64,000 bases of DNA. Origin: Candidatus Villigracilis saccharophilus. GTDB lineage: Bacteria > Chloroflexota > Anaerolineae > Anaerolineales > Villigracilaceae. The notes beneath the pieces were generated by a model that was not told the origin of the DNA, made no database searches, and worked only from the letters and a program-made list of their open reading frames with translations. The position numbers and the translations under genes were made by a program. Positions 9,374 to 19,323 of the stretch are shown here, piece by piece; the first letter of the stretch is position 1, and each line of letters opens with the position of its first letter. The stretch lies in NCBI GenBank assembly GCA_016709305.1, contig JADJNA010000047.1:186001-250000 (forward strand). The letters are read 5' to 3'.

Positions 9374-10093
9374 TCACTTTCCATATGTAAACAAAAAATC
9401 ACCCTGCACAGCCTTCCCATTTTTTTCATAATACAAATTGTAAATGCCATTTAATATAAAGCCTCTTTGTGCCAGCCATAAAATGATCTCATGTGCCAGC
9501 CCTTGACCTTGATACAATTCGATAAACGAACATTCAATATAAAGACATGAAAATTTATCAAGAACATCTTCGCAGCCTCGCAACACTTCCAACTCAAACC
9601 CCTGCACATCAATTTTCAAAAGTGAAGCGGGAGGGATAAATATATTCTCCAGCGCCAGAGACAAAGGCAATACATTGACCTGGCGTGTTCCTATTTCAAC
9701 TGCGCCAGGAAACAATTCGGATTGTATATTCGTGACAGGTAACAGAGACGAGGAATCGTCATCTTTTGTCATATGAATGGTAGTGATCATTTTTTCGCGC
9801 CCAATAGCATAAGTATGTAAAGTTACATTGGGATGACTGCTAAAAACCCTTTTGAATATTTGGGCAGGTTCGTCAAGGGGTTCAAAGGAATGGATCTTTG
9901 CTCGAGGGAACATTTTACTTGATATCAAAGCAAACTGTCCCCGATTAGCCCCTACATCAACAATGAACTCAAAATTAAACCGCTGCAACACCATTCTATG
10001 TTCAGTTCCTGCCGCCACACCTTTTATGAGAGCAGAAACAAAAAAAGGGCACTGGAGGATTTGGATTAATTTCTTTATTCTCTGCCATATCAT
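9374..10093 (-). CDS. FkbM-family methyltransferase
   Basis: 239 aa, intact. SAM-binding motif FIVDVGANRGQFALI, then IHSFEPLDEPAQIF, the family's characteristic LLKIDVQGFELEVLRGC, and YIECSFIELY. FkbM enzymes O-methylate sugars or polyketides and are common in polysaccharide clusters. A separate TylF-like methyltransferase follows 150 bases downstream, so the polymer probably carries at least two methyl decorations. Confidence 0.9.
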   Translation of the reverse strand: MIWQRIKKLIQILQCPFFVSALIKGVAAGTEHRMVLQRFNFEFIVDVGANRGQFALISSKMFPRAKIHSFEPLDEPAQIFKRVFSSHPNVTLHTYAIGREKMITTIHMTKDDDSSSLLPVTNIQSELFPGAVEIGTRQVNVLPLSLALENIFIPPASLLKIDVQGFELEVLRGCEDVLDKFSCLYIECSFIELYQGQGLAHEIILWLAQRGFILNGIYNLYYEKNGKAVQGDFLFTYGK

Positions 10094-10189
10094 AGTATAT
10101 CCAATCCTTTATTTTTGAATTCCAAGCGACCTTATGACTAGATAAATTCGGCGGTATTTCAAGAGTTGTGTAAAATGTTGGATTGGATG

Positions 10190-10460
10190 GTAAGCGTTGC
10201 AGGCACGGAAATTCTTCTTAATTTTAGGCTGCGAACGACCGCATAGAAAAGTAAAGCGCAATTATTTTCATTGCAATCACACCCATCAAGGTTGCAAAGT
10301 CTCGCTCATAGAAACCGTTGCGATGATCCTGCTGCTCTTTTGTACGGTTCTGCTTTTACCAAGGCTTCCACTTCTTCTTCCAGCGCGTCTGGACCAACGT
10401 CAACTTGATTGCTAGCCTGAGTTTTTCCTGAAGTAGTTCTTGAATTGTTGTTTAACCTTC
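10190..10460 (-). pseudogene. Remnant of an IS256-family (Mutator) transposase N terminus
   Basis: On the minus strand, in shifting frames, I read IQELLQEKLRLAIKLTLVQ, LEEEVEALVKAEPYKR and NGFYERDFATLMGVI. This is the N-terminal signature of IS256-type transposases (LEEEVEAFIGA..YER..RNG..ERD...). The catalytic DDE part is missing and there are several stops. It lies between the FkbM gene and the frameshifted GT4 gene. No intact gene is visible in 10094-10554. Confidence 0.65.
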
Positions 10461-10554
10461 TGTATCAATCTATTTATGGCTTGTTTTGGGAGTCACGGCT
10501 TTTTCCTTGTTTTGGTGTCGTGACCTTCACCGAGAGCAAGACTCCCTCTTTAAT

Positions 10555-11728
10555 TTACATAATTTCCGTTCCACCACCATTTAATATATCAAAAATAATT
10601 TTGTTAAAGTTTTTAGCGGTAGCAGAGGGTTCAAATTGATTTTTATAGCATCCCAAAGCATTTATTTTCATTTTTTCTTTTTCTTTTTTTGACATAAACA
10701 ACCATTTTCTTAATAATTGACTTACACCATCAAGTGTATCGGGCTCAACAAATCCTGCCTTATCCTTTACCACCTCTCTCCAAATATTCACCTTATCTGT
10801 CATCAATATTGGCAAACCGCACGACAAAGCCTCAACCACCACGATACCAAAAATTTTCAGAGTGTGATGGAGAGTATAAACAGTCTGCCACATAAAGGCC
10901 CCCATTTAGCACTCCTTCCAACATACCAGTCCAAGTAATTTGCTTCGCAACATCCAACTGTTCGGTTCTTTTGATTAAATTTGTTTTCCATCCTTCATTA
11001 TCTGGCCCAGCCATTACCAAATGAATATCGGAAGAAGTTTTAGCAGCTTTTGCAAATGCCTCTATAAGCAGATCACATCCTTTCTTTGGATGAATACGAC
11101 TCATAAAAAGAATCAAACGTTTACCTTTTAATTCGGGAAACAACTCATAAAAAAAACGACTTTGCGCGACACGATCATTGGCTCTTGGAATTATACAATA
11201 ATTAGCAACCGCATCTTTTACCTGGTTTAAACAAAAAGATTTATCTGCTACTTTCTTTTCTTCCATGTTTGAATAAATAATAGCCGTGGAATTTCGAACC
11301 ACCCAATATTCTGAAATATTCCAGTACACCATTTTTTTAATGTGTTTCCACGGGTATTTTATCCTAAACCAGGGATCGAGCATCCCATGAATCAAAACAA
11401 AATAATGAAATTTACTTATTTTAGATGCTAAAAGAGTAGCAAGACCAGGGAACAACCAAACACCATTTACAATTACCAAATCAAATTTTTTAGCATTTAT
11501 TATCAACCATCTGATCAGGCGCACATTAAAATAATAACCACGCTGACTTGGTCCCAATGCATGAACTGGTACTGGGAAGTCATTCAAAAAAGGAAGGCCC
11601 GGAACGTCAAGAGTTACTATTTCACAATAATGTCCCAAGTCCTGCAAAGCGAGGGATAAATTTCTAACAGCAGACACCACCCCGCCAGCGGTTGGGTCGA
11701 GCGAGGCAATAATATGCAGATATTTCAT
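10555..11728 (-). CDS. GT4-family glycosyltransferase, one frameshift
   Basis: Begins MKYLHIIASLDPTAGGVVSAVRNLSLAL, the typical GT4 N terminus. KRLILFMSRIHPKKGCDLLIEAFAKA and LVMAGPDNEGW form the donor-binding domain. The first frame stops just after YSPSHSENF; in the next frame GIVVVEALSCGLPILMTDKVNIWREV (the E-x7-E motif) continues the protein to its end at 10555. The shift is at about 10860. With both parts joined it is about 390 aa, normal for the family. Cytoplasmic, acting on a lipid-linked EPS intermediate; sugar specificity unknown. Confidence 0.86.
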
Positions 11729-11792
11729 AAATTCCTTAATGATCTCATAAATATTATTAATGCCAAAATAATAAATTCATGCATATAAAGAT

Positions 11793-12587
11793 TTATTTCT
11801 GTTTTGGAATTGGAGATGAAAACCCATATTGAAGACCGTTTATTATTTGCATCCGTAATAATACCGGGTCGGTTATGCGGTTCATAAACCAATACATCCT
11901 GCCCAAAAACAGATTAGGTTTCTTAATCCCCATTTTCATTTGAATCCTTTTCATCTCACGATCAAAAATCTGTCTATTTAACTGCGAACCAGTTAGCGAT
12001 GTACGATAAATCCTGAATGCAGATAAGTACTTATGAATCGTAGCAAACTTAGCCTTGTTTTTAACATATCGGCCCATAACTCGCCATCCCAACTTATCGG
12101 ATTTTGAACATTAAACCCACCCACTTGTTCGAAGGTTTGTCTTCTAAAAAATGTTGACTGCTGCAATAAAACAACAGAACCGTAGGCAAATGATTTTTGG
12201 GCTATTCTATGAGAATAAACACCCCTTAAAATCCCTTTCATGCTCATCAACATAGTAACCATGACCACTAACCACATCAATATTTGGATGCCTTTCAAAA
12301 AAATCAACTATATGTGAAATTGTCCCAGGTAATAAATAATCATCTGAATTGATAAAGCCATATATATCCCCGGTTCCTAATTTGAACCCCTTGTTTAATC
12401 CGTCCGCCGGGCCTGCATCAGTCTCAAAAAGGACGTGAGTGAGGCGCGAACGATACCTATCAATAATATCGACTACCGTCTGTACTGCCCGGGTCCACAC
12501 AATGTATTCCACATCGTGGTAATCCTGATCGAGCACAGACACGCTTATCCGAAAACCTTGTTATAAGGGTGCAATGGAAACTTTCAT
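11793..12587 (-). CDS. GT2-family glycosyltransferase (GT-A fold), several frameshifts
   Basis: Joined across frames: MKVSIAP at 12587, SVLDQDYHDVEYIV, VDPGSTDGS, DIIDRYRSRLTHVLFETDAGPADGLNKGF and TGDIYGFINSDDYLLPG (the DxD-like metal/UDP-sugar motif). They are followed by FFRRQTFEQVGGFN and SWDGELWADM (acceptor/catalytic base region). Breaks lie near 12570, 12490, 12240 and 12085. The ATG lies 2 bases inside the left end of an IS5-family element, so its native ribosome-binding site has been displaced. It may be a genuine pseudogene, unlike genes with a single homopolymer shift. Confidence 0.75.
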
Positions 12588-12588
12588 T

Positions 12589-13306
12589 AGACCTCTTGCA
12601 AAAGTCATGGTTGACTTGATTTATGATAGGACGATCAACTTGAAACGCAATCCAAAACGTTGTCGATTGCGATAGCGTTCCTGGAACCAAAGACTTACCT
12701 TGCGAATGATGCTCGATCAAAATGCGCTTCTTCGACAATGCTCGGTTAAAGGCGCTTTTGCCCTGGGTCAAAGGATGAAGCGCTTTTCTGACAGGCGTCT
12801 GACTATTCGAGGAAAGCTGATACTCCCTGATAGCCTGCATCCGCCAAAATACGAATGTGCTCTGCCACGATATAGTGACCTTGCTTGAACAGCTGAAAAT
12901 CGTGTTGCTTCCCGTTGCAGAAATCCGTGGCCAAGATGAGTTCTGTGTTCAAGTCGGCTATCAACTGCGCTTTTTGGGTGTGACGCTCTCTTTTTTCCCG
13001 GCAGGGAGAAACTGTTTCGATTGGATCACGTTTCCCTTTGATCGTCCGACATACGGTTGCTTCACACGCCATAGGTCAAGCCAATGTGAAATTCAGTTTG
13101 ATTTCCGCCAGTAACCAAGGTCATCAGCAACTGGTCGGTCGGTCTGGAGTGTGGGTCGGTCTGCCAAAGTTACGCATTCCTGCTTCCACGATTACCAGCA
13201 TTGCTTAAGTCTGAACTCCTGTGCAACGCTTAAAATTCATCGCCGTAAGTTGTTGTACAATTTCGTATCTCATGTAACTTGTATGGCACACTTATGTAAG
13301 AGGTCG
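12589..13306 (-). mobile_element. IS5-family insertion element (degenerate)
   Basis: Terminal inverted repeats: left AGACCTCTTGCAAAAGTC (12589-12606), right ACTTATGTAAGAGGTC (13290-13305), matching at most positions when complemented. The inside codes for a broken IS5-type transposase on the minus strand. The left end lies directly against the start codon of the GT2 gene. The right end cuts the C terminus of the Wzy-like gene, whose reading frame runs on into the element. The 718-bp length is somewhat short for the group, consistent with small deletions. Confidence 0.75.
12600..13273 (-). pseudogene. IS5-family transposase, frameshifted
   Basis: Start MRYEIVQQLTAMNFKRCTGV at 13273, then in other frames FGRPTHTPTDQLLMTLVYWR, CEATVCRTI, LILATDFCNGKQHDFQLFK (DDE region), ILADAGYQGVSAF (second Asp) and LTQGKSAFNRALSKKRILIEH (catalytic Glu region). 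Order and spacing match IS5-group transposases. An in-frame stop follows CTGVQT and there are at least three shifts, so it is not active as read. Confidence 0.78.
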
Positions 13307-14617
13307 TTATAAAATTTTTCCTTAAAGAAAACCTGTCATTCTCCATAAGTATATAAAGGGCTGTCAGAAAATAGGCCCATTGCAACCTCATCAAAGAACC
13401 AAAAGGGGAAAAGAACAGATCCAAAACTGAAAGGAAGCTTGAAAATAGAATAAATGCAAAGACCACGTTTGGAAATTTGATGGTAGTGATCAATGCTCGA
13501 ATAACGATCACCAACACAACAAGCCAAAGAATGCCCCCATAACGCCTGACCAAATCCATGATTGAAGGATATGGGAATGCGCGGGAATGGTATTTGAGGA
13601 AGTTACCAAATAATCAATACGGCTGGTTTCATTCAAACCAATATAACCAAGTCGAATTAGATCGTAATAATAATTTCGGTATTTTGGGTCGCGCCCACGA
13701 ACCATGACCTATCCAGGGAGAATCCTTAATCGCATAAAAAGCTGGGATTACATCACTACGCCCGGTAATGATCACCTTTAATCCTTCTGCATATTGAAGC
13801 TGATAATTAACCCGGGATACACTTCCAAGCCAGCCATTCTTTGCCGCATAAGTATAACCAGCAAAAATCATCCAGGAGAGGCCGATAATCAACAACCCTA
13901 ACATAACCATCCTTTGCAACCCAACCCGCTTTCCCCTGCCATTATTCAACAGTATTGGCGAAAAGAACATCAACGCGGCTGTCAGCAAAGCAATCCCCCC
14001 CATTGAACGAAAATCCAAGTAAATAGATAATAAACCAACAATACCTAAAGGCAAAGACCAAAACGCATTGCGAACCAGGCTATTCCCGGCCATTACGCAA
14101 ATCACTAAAACCAAAAGCAGCGTAAGAGGCTGGCCAAAACCAAACTTCCAGGCGTCAGCCAAAAAAAGTTTATCCGGTTGCAATATTGGCTGGAAAAGCC
14201 CCCCCAAAGCAAACCCGAAGAGGCTGAGGATAATCCGGCGCGGATTTGGCATCAATAATAAATAGAGCGCCAGCCAGTCAACCAGGAAGACAGCTATCAA
14301 GGCCCACCCCTGAAGAGAATCGAAAAAGGGGTGGAAAGAATTAGATCTGAAACGATCTGTGAAAGCAACCAGGCAATACCAGCATACGACAGCCATTTTG
14401 CCTCTTTTAACAATAAATATTTATTTTTATTCCTCCAAAGCAGGGGGATAACCAATGGCAACAATATTTCCGCAAGATATACCTGACCAATAAGGGATAA
14501 ATAATAAGCGGAAGATAGGCCAATCACAAAAGCAATTACATCCACAAGTGAATAACCACGCGGATCTAACAAGGATATTCTTACGATGGGATTTTCCATA
14601 GCTGCTTTAGTTTGCAT
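13230..14617 (-). CDS. Wzy/O-antigen-ligase-like polymerase, frameshifted and 3'-truncated by the IS
   Basis: Very hydrophobic protein with about 10-12 predicted membrane helices. The large periplasmic loop carries SRVNYQLQYAEGLKVIITGRSDVIPAFYAIKDSPWIGHGSWA. The I-G-H-G-S/T pattern is the hallmark of O-antigen ligase/polymerase (Wzy_C) proteins. Frame changes are needed near 14330, 13690 and 13535. The last 20 or so codons (from about 13305) are IS DNA, so the native C terminus is lost. It would polymerise lipid-linked repeat units outside the membrane. Its place next to a Wzx-like flippase supports a Wzx/Wzy pathway. Confidence 0.8.
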
Positions 14618-14632
14618 GTTTCTAAACCGATC

Positions 14633-15601
14633 TCAAGAATAGGGATAAACAATAAAGCCTTTATTAATTTTATTGATCTTTGCCCTGATTAAAGACATGT
14701 TCAATATAGTATGCAAATAGCCATAGATCAATTTAAATGCATCGATATGCGCATCCTTTAAAGAAATCGGCACTGAAGACAAGGACCGATCCAGATCAGC
14801 CAGATCGTATCCTATTTTTAACAAACGCTCAGACCCAATAAATCAAGATACCTACATGCCCATGACCTTCGAATTGGGTTATGCATGACGGAAATCCACT
14901 GATCCAAAGAAGCCCTGCCTATGGTGTCAGAATATTTCTCCAAGCCCTTTTTATCCCCTAACTGGGAAATGCCTGCAATACTTCCGGGAGCAGGCTTCAT
15001 CGATGGGTATTCAAGGCAAAGATAATCAAATATTCCGCCCAATGTCTTATCAGTTTCAAGTATCAAGTCTTCATACCGGACTGATAATATTTGATGCTGA
15101 TGCTCAATTGCAAAGGCATATAGATTATTTAAATCCTGGTATAGGTCAATATACCAGTCATAAAGGTTCCATGGGGGACGGAATTCAAGCATGGACGCAG
15201 CAACCGCCAGTGGGTTTCTCCAAAGAGGATGTATTTTGCATTTGGGAAGGTCTGGAAAACCTGCTCTGATATCAAGTGATATCTTGGGGTCTTATCCAAA
15301 AATATATCGAATCAGGATGGGACAATTGACCGTAAATATGTAAAGCCGCTTTTTGAACTGCCTCAAAATAATCCGCCTGGCCATTTGGAAGTAATTTAAA
15401 CATTTCCTGCTGGGCAAGACGTAATGTGGAATACGAATATTCCGCGCCCGCCCCATCAGAAGCCAACGGATGTAGAAATGGCAACAGCAGCCAGGGCTCT
15501 GGAGTTGTCGAGATCGCAGCATGAGAAGAGAGGAGTCTCTGCAACAAGGTTGATCCGGTTCGTGGTAGGGAAAGGATAAAAATCGGTTGAATTCTATTCA
15601 T
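14633..15601 (-). CDS. Sulfotransferase family protein, two frameshifts
   Basis: N terminus FILSLPRTGSTLLQRLLSSH is the 5'-phosphosulfate-binding loop. CILLWRNPLAVAAS (near 15200, another frame) is the 3'-phosphate-binding motif of PAPS. LSVRYEDLILETDKTLGGIFDYLCL is the typical C-terminal region. Frame breaks lie near 15275 and 14820; full length would be about 320 aa. It transfers sulfate from PAPS to a hydroxyl or amine, here presumably on an EPS sugar, as it sits between the polymerase and the flippase genes. Confidence 0.82.
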
Positions 15602-15703
15602 AAGCCTTCAATAATTAAGCAATAATCACAATAAATATATGTAAATATAAATTTTATTCGATTTACCTTAGTTTTCAATAAGTACATTATATTCTCATCA
15701 AGT

Positions 15704-17049
15704 TTAAGGTCTAGCATATGTCCAAATCCCATTCTTTTTCCACACAAATAACAATGACAAAAAGTTAATGAAAATTGTCGATAAGGTGATCATTAAAATG
15801 ATACCAACACCTCCATAAAATCTATAAAACAACATCGAAACTGAAAAAAAAAGTGAGCATCCCCCCAAAAAATGATTGCTAATAATATATTTTGATTCCC
15901 AGTTTGAATTAGTGTTTCTCCGCATAAGCCTGTCCAGACATTTACAAGCTGCCCCACGCAAAGAATCACAAGAAAAGGAAAGGCGGCACTATAATATTCT
16001 CCATAAATATGTGAAAGAATAAATTTTCCCGACATCATTAAAACAATAAAAACCAACGCTGAGGGGAGAAAAGCAATAAAAGCACTTTTTTGCAATAAAT
16101 TCTGAAGTTCAAACAAGGATCGTTTGGCATACAACTCAGCCACAATGGGAGGTAAAACAGATTGCAGCACCATCATGAATACCCCCATCAGGGAAGCCAG
16201 TTGAAAAGCAGAGTAATATTGCGCCACTACCGCCGGCGTTGTATATGCAGCCAAAAGCCATACAACAGCATACCCCTGACCAACTAACAGAAGACTTGAC
16301 AGCCAAACATTAAGCGAACTGAACATAATCGTCTGTGATCCAGGCTCATTATATACAGCGGTCTTTGTTCGAGGCAGGCCGCCAATCAGTCTTCCCAGCA
16401 TAAACAACCCGATCAGGGTTAGCAGAATCGTAAGTGAAATAAACAGCACAAGAACATGCTCAAAAGTCAGATGCCGCTTTGCCAGCCATAACCATACCAA
16501 TACTGGGATTAATAACACACGTAATCCCAGGTCTGAGAAAATTTCAGAATACGAGATCAAATGAAAACCGCGAAATACCTCAACCAGAACGGTTTTTATC
16601 GTCAGCGTGAACACCCAAAGCCCGGTTAAGAGAATACCTCCGGAGATCAAATTTGAACGGAGCAACACAGCCGCCAGCCACTGGCCTTTAAGCAAAATCA
16701 ACGCGCCAGATAAAATTGCTCCTGCAACTGTTGCAAGCAATATTTTCGCAACAAGTTTGCGCGCGCGATCCGGCTGACCAAGTCCAATAGACTCTGCGAT
16801 CAATCTAACGCTTGTGCGTCCCAAGCCAAATTGTCCAAAAACCACCCCAATACTGACGATACTAAGTGTCAGCACAAAGGAACCCATTTCTTCAGGCGTC
16901 AAAATACGCACAAGAATGACATTTATAACCAAACCCAGAAAAAGTGATAAAAACCTTCCCACAAGAGCCCACGCGCCCCCGCTTACAAGCCTTGCATTGG
17001 AAGGAAAAAAATCCAGTATTTTTATTTTAAGTGCATGAAGGCTATCCAT
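15704..17049 (-). CDS. Wzx-type polysaccharide flippase (MATE/MOP superfamily), one frameshift
   Basis: About 445 aa with 12 or more hydrophobic segments. The N terminus is ARLVSGGAWALVGRFLSLFLGLVINVILVRILTPEEMGSF, a typical RfbX/Wzx opening with the LxPxEyG-like motif. The frame shifts near 15870, after NQNILLAI; the final two helices (CSLFFSVSMLFYRFYGG, LMITLSTIFINFLSLLFV) follow in the next frame to 15704. It would flip undecaprenyl-linked repeat units across the inner membrane. It is the first gene of the EPS cluster in transcription order. Confidence 0.88.
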
Positions 17050-17087
17050 TAGGGATCCAGTCCTTTGAGTTTAGCATCTCAAAACAA

Positions 17088-17125
17088 AAAAGCCATCCGA
17101 CCGGTTTTGGAGTCGGATGGCTTTT
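17088..17125 (-). terminator. Strong intrinsic terminator after the MCO-A gene
   Basis: Perfect 14-bp arms AAAAGCCATCCGAC and GTCGGATGGCTTTT with a 10-base loop, followed on the minus strand by a T run. It closes the MCO-A transcript 15 bases after its stop and insulates the EPS cluster that starts at 17049. The arms would also function on the plus strand. Confidence 0.92.
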
Positions 17126-17139
17126 ATTTTACAGCAAAC

Positions 17140-19060
17140 CTACGGTTTGACTATCGTATAAACAGCTCCTCCTGTGTACGGACCCACCAAGGCATTGCCG
17201 GCCACATCATTGATGGTTGCAGTGCTGCGGACATCCAATCGGATCGTCCCGTTACCAGTGCCTGTTAACACTGTTACAGTACGAGTCGTGCCGGTACCAC
17301 TCGAACCAAAGACCGAAGCTCCTGTGATGCCGCCAGTCGTGGTCACAACAAAATCTGCTCCACCCGCATTTAGAACCGCCTCAGAGAACGTTACGGTATA
17401 TTGAACTGAACTCAAGTTGGTCGTGCTGGGATTCACACGGGTGATGGAAACGACTGTGGGGATGGTTTTATCCACATCAAAGACCTGACCGCCAGTAAAC
17501 GGACCGACCAAGGCGTTACCCGCCGTGTCGTTGATGGTCGCGGCAACGGTGACATCGAGTTTAATTGTACCAGTGCCAGTACCTGTCAGAACGGTCACAT
17601 TGCGAGTAGTGCCAGTACCAGTCACACCGAAGACAGACGCGCCAGTGATACCGGTTGTGGTGAGAGAGAAATCAGCCCCGCCTACATTCACAACAGCCTC
17701 GGAGAAAGTGACTGTGTAAACAACTGAGTTCTGTCTGGTTGGGTTGGCATTTACTCGATTGATCGAAACCACGGTCGGGATGGTCTTATCTACAGTATAG
17801 ACCTGACCACCAGTATATGGACCGACCAAGGCATTGCCAGCATCATCATTGATGGTAGCAGTATTAAGAACATCCAAACGGATGGTGCCAGTGCCTGTGC
17901 CTGTCAGGACCGTCACGCTGCGGGTAGTGCCAGTACCAGATACGCCAAAGATTGATGCGCCTGTCACACCACCAGTCGTGGTGAGGGTAAAGTCAAGTCC
18001 ACCAGCATTCAAAACAGACTCGGAGAAGGTAACCGTGTAAACAACAGAGTTCAAATTGGTTGGATTCGCATTGATACGATTGATCGATGTTACTGTGGGA
18101 ACTGTCTTGTCGATAGTAAAGACCTGGCCGCCAGTATAAGGACCGATCAGCGCGTTGCCGGAAGTATCATTGATGGTGGCAGTGTTGAGAATATCCAGGC
18201 GGATCGTGCCAGAGCCTGTGCCTGTAAGGACCGTCACACTGCGTGTCGCGCCGGTGCCTGTAACTCCAAAGATCGAGGCGCCGGTAACTCCGGTAGTATT
18301 GAGAGTGAAGTCTGCGTTTCCTACATTCACAACCGATGTTGAGAACGTTACGGTATAGACAACCGAATTAAAGTTGTTGGGGTTCGTGCTGAGGCGGTTG
18401 ATAGAGATCACCGTGGGGGCGGATTTACTTATGTTGTAGATCTCTCCGCCAGTGTACGGACCAACAAAAGCATTACCGGCCGTATCGTCGATGGTGGCTG
18501 TATTGAGAATATCCAGGCGGAGCGTGCCACCGCCTGTGCCGGTATTAATGGTCACGGTACGGATAGCCCCGGTCCCGGTCACATTGGAAACAGAGGCTCC
18601 CGTGAGGCCGCCTGTCATGGTGATTTCGAAATCAGCAGCGGAAACATTCGCAACCGATTCATCGAAGGTTACGGTGTAGTCTACACTAACCGCATTGGTC
18701 GGGTTGGCGGAGGCTCGGGCAATGGAGGTGACAGACGGAGCTGTCTTGTCTACATCATAGACTTCACCAGTAGTGAAATCACCGTTTAGTAACCCACTTC
18801 CGCCCAACAACTGTCCAAGAGAACCCTGGATTGTATCGTTATCGGTCAGATCGAGGCGCAATGTTCCATCGCCAGTTCCAGTGCTAACCGCCACGCTGCG
18901 GGTTGTACCAGCACCGGTAACGCTCGAGACTACGGCGCCAGTTAACCCTGTAGTGGTTAGGGTAAAGTCTGCCGTGTCCACGCCTGTGACAACGTCTGAG
19001 AAAGTGACCGTATAGTTCACAGTCGCAAGATTTGTGGGGTTGGCATCCTGCCTGACAATG
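17140..19060 (-). repeat. Coding tandem repeat array, about 321-bp unit, about six copies
   Basis: Equivalent positions recur at about 318-321 bp (for example near 17174, 17525, 17834 and 18155). The nucleotide sequences remain similar enough that whole phrases such as CATTGATGGT and GTCGTGCC recur. The first copy in reading order (about 18780-19060) is the most diverged. Copies resemble those at 24321-25290 and 30520-32200. Confidence 0.85.
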
Positions 19061-19323
19061 GAAACCACCAGCAACGGGTCAACCTGGACTTCGTTCGACA
19101 AAGAATCGCCAGACGCGTTGAAAGCTGTGACACGATACTTGTAATGTGAATTTGCATCTGTCAAATTGTCAACATAACTGGTCGCATTCGCGACGGGAGA
19201 GGCGATCAGGTCATAAGCGCCAGTAATACCGCCACTGACGGTGGCTCGCTCAACACGATAGCCAATCTCACCCTTCATATCGCCCCAAGTTGAGGGGGAG
19301 GGCATAGTCCACAGGTGTGCCAT
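17140..19323 (-). CDS. MCO-A C-terminal part: fibronectin-like domain plus tandem Ig-like repeats
   Basis: Frame-shifted continuation of the multicopper oxidase encoded at 19268-22680 (shift near 19300). It opens with a fibronectin type III-like segment (YRVERATVSGG...YKYRVTAFNASGDSLSNEV). About six Ig-like repeats of about 107 residues follow. Each has the pattern VDKT.PTV.SI.R..ANPT...SVVYTVTFSE, .V.GADFTLTTTG, TGTTR.VTVLTGTG and T.ATINDTAGNALVGPYTGGQV. Such tails usually act as stalks or surface/matrix anchors. There is no LPXTG or transmembrane anchor at the end, which is simply the last repeat. The same repeat family ends the haem peroxidase and MCO-B. Confidence 0.85.
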   Translation of the reverse strand: MAHLWTMPSPSTWGDMKGEIGYRVERATVSGGITGAYDLIASPVANATSYVDNLTDANSHYKYRVTAFNASGDSLSNEVQVDPLLVVSIVRQDANPTNLATVNYTVTFSDVVTGVDTADFTLTTTGLTGAVVSSVTGAGTTRSVAVSTGTGDGTLRLDLTDNDTIQGSLGQLLGGSGLLNGDFTTGEVYDVDKTAPSVTSIARASANPTNAVSVDYTVTFDESVANVSAADFEITMTGGLTGASVSNVTGTGAIRTVTINTGTGGGTLRLDILNTATIDDTAGNAFVGPYTGGEIYNISKSAPTVISINRLSTNPNNFNSVVYTVTFSTSVVNVGNADFTLNTTGVTGASIFGVTGTGATRSVTVLTGTGSGTIRLDILNTATINDTSGNALIGPYTGGQVFTIDKTVPTVTSINRINANPTNLNSVVYTVTFSESVLNAGGLDFTLTTTGGVTGASIFGVSGTGTTRSVTVLTGTGTGTIRLDVLNTATINDDAGNALVGPYTGGQVYTVDKTIPTVVSINRVNANPTRQNSVVYTVTFSEAVVNVGGADFSLTTTGITGASVFGVTGTGTTRNVTVLTGTGTGTIKLDVTVAATINDTAGNALVGPFTGGQVFDVDKTIPTVVSITRVNPSTTNLSSVQYTVTFSEAVLNAGGADFVVTTTGGITGASVFGSSGTGTTRTVTVLTGTGNGTIRLDVRSTATINDVAGNALVGPYTGGAVYTIVKP

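Noticed and set aside
10197..10415. Plus-strand 72-codon frame as a gene
   Set aside because: The minus strand carries the IS256-type transposase remnant; the plus frame is its shadow.
17174..19015. Series of open plus-strand frames opposite the MCO-A repeats
   Set aside because: They are the complement of the Ig-like repeat units, recur every 321 bases, and have no ribosome-binding sites or family features.
17140..19060. Regularly spaced repeats resembling a CRISPR array
   Set aside because: The unit is 321 bp and codes for a protein domain throughout; there are no short repeats with unique spacers.
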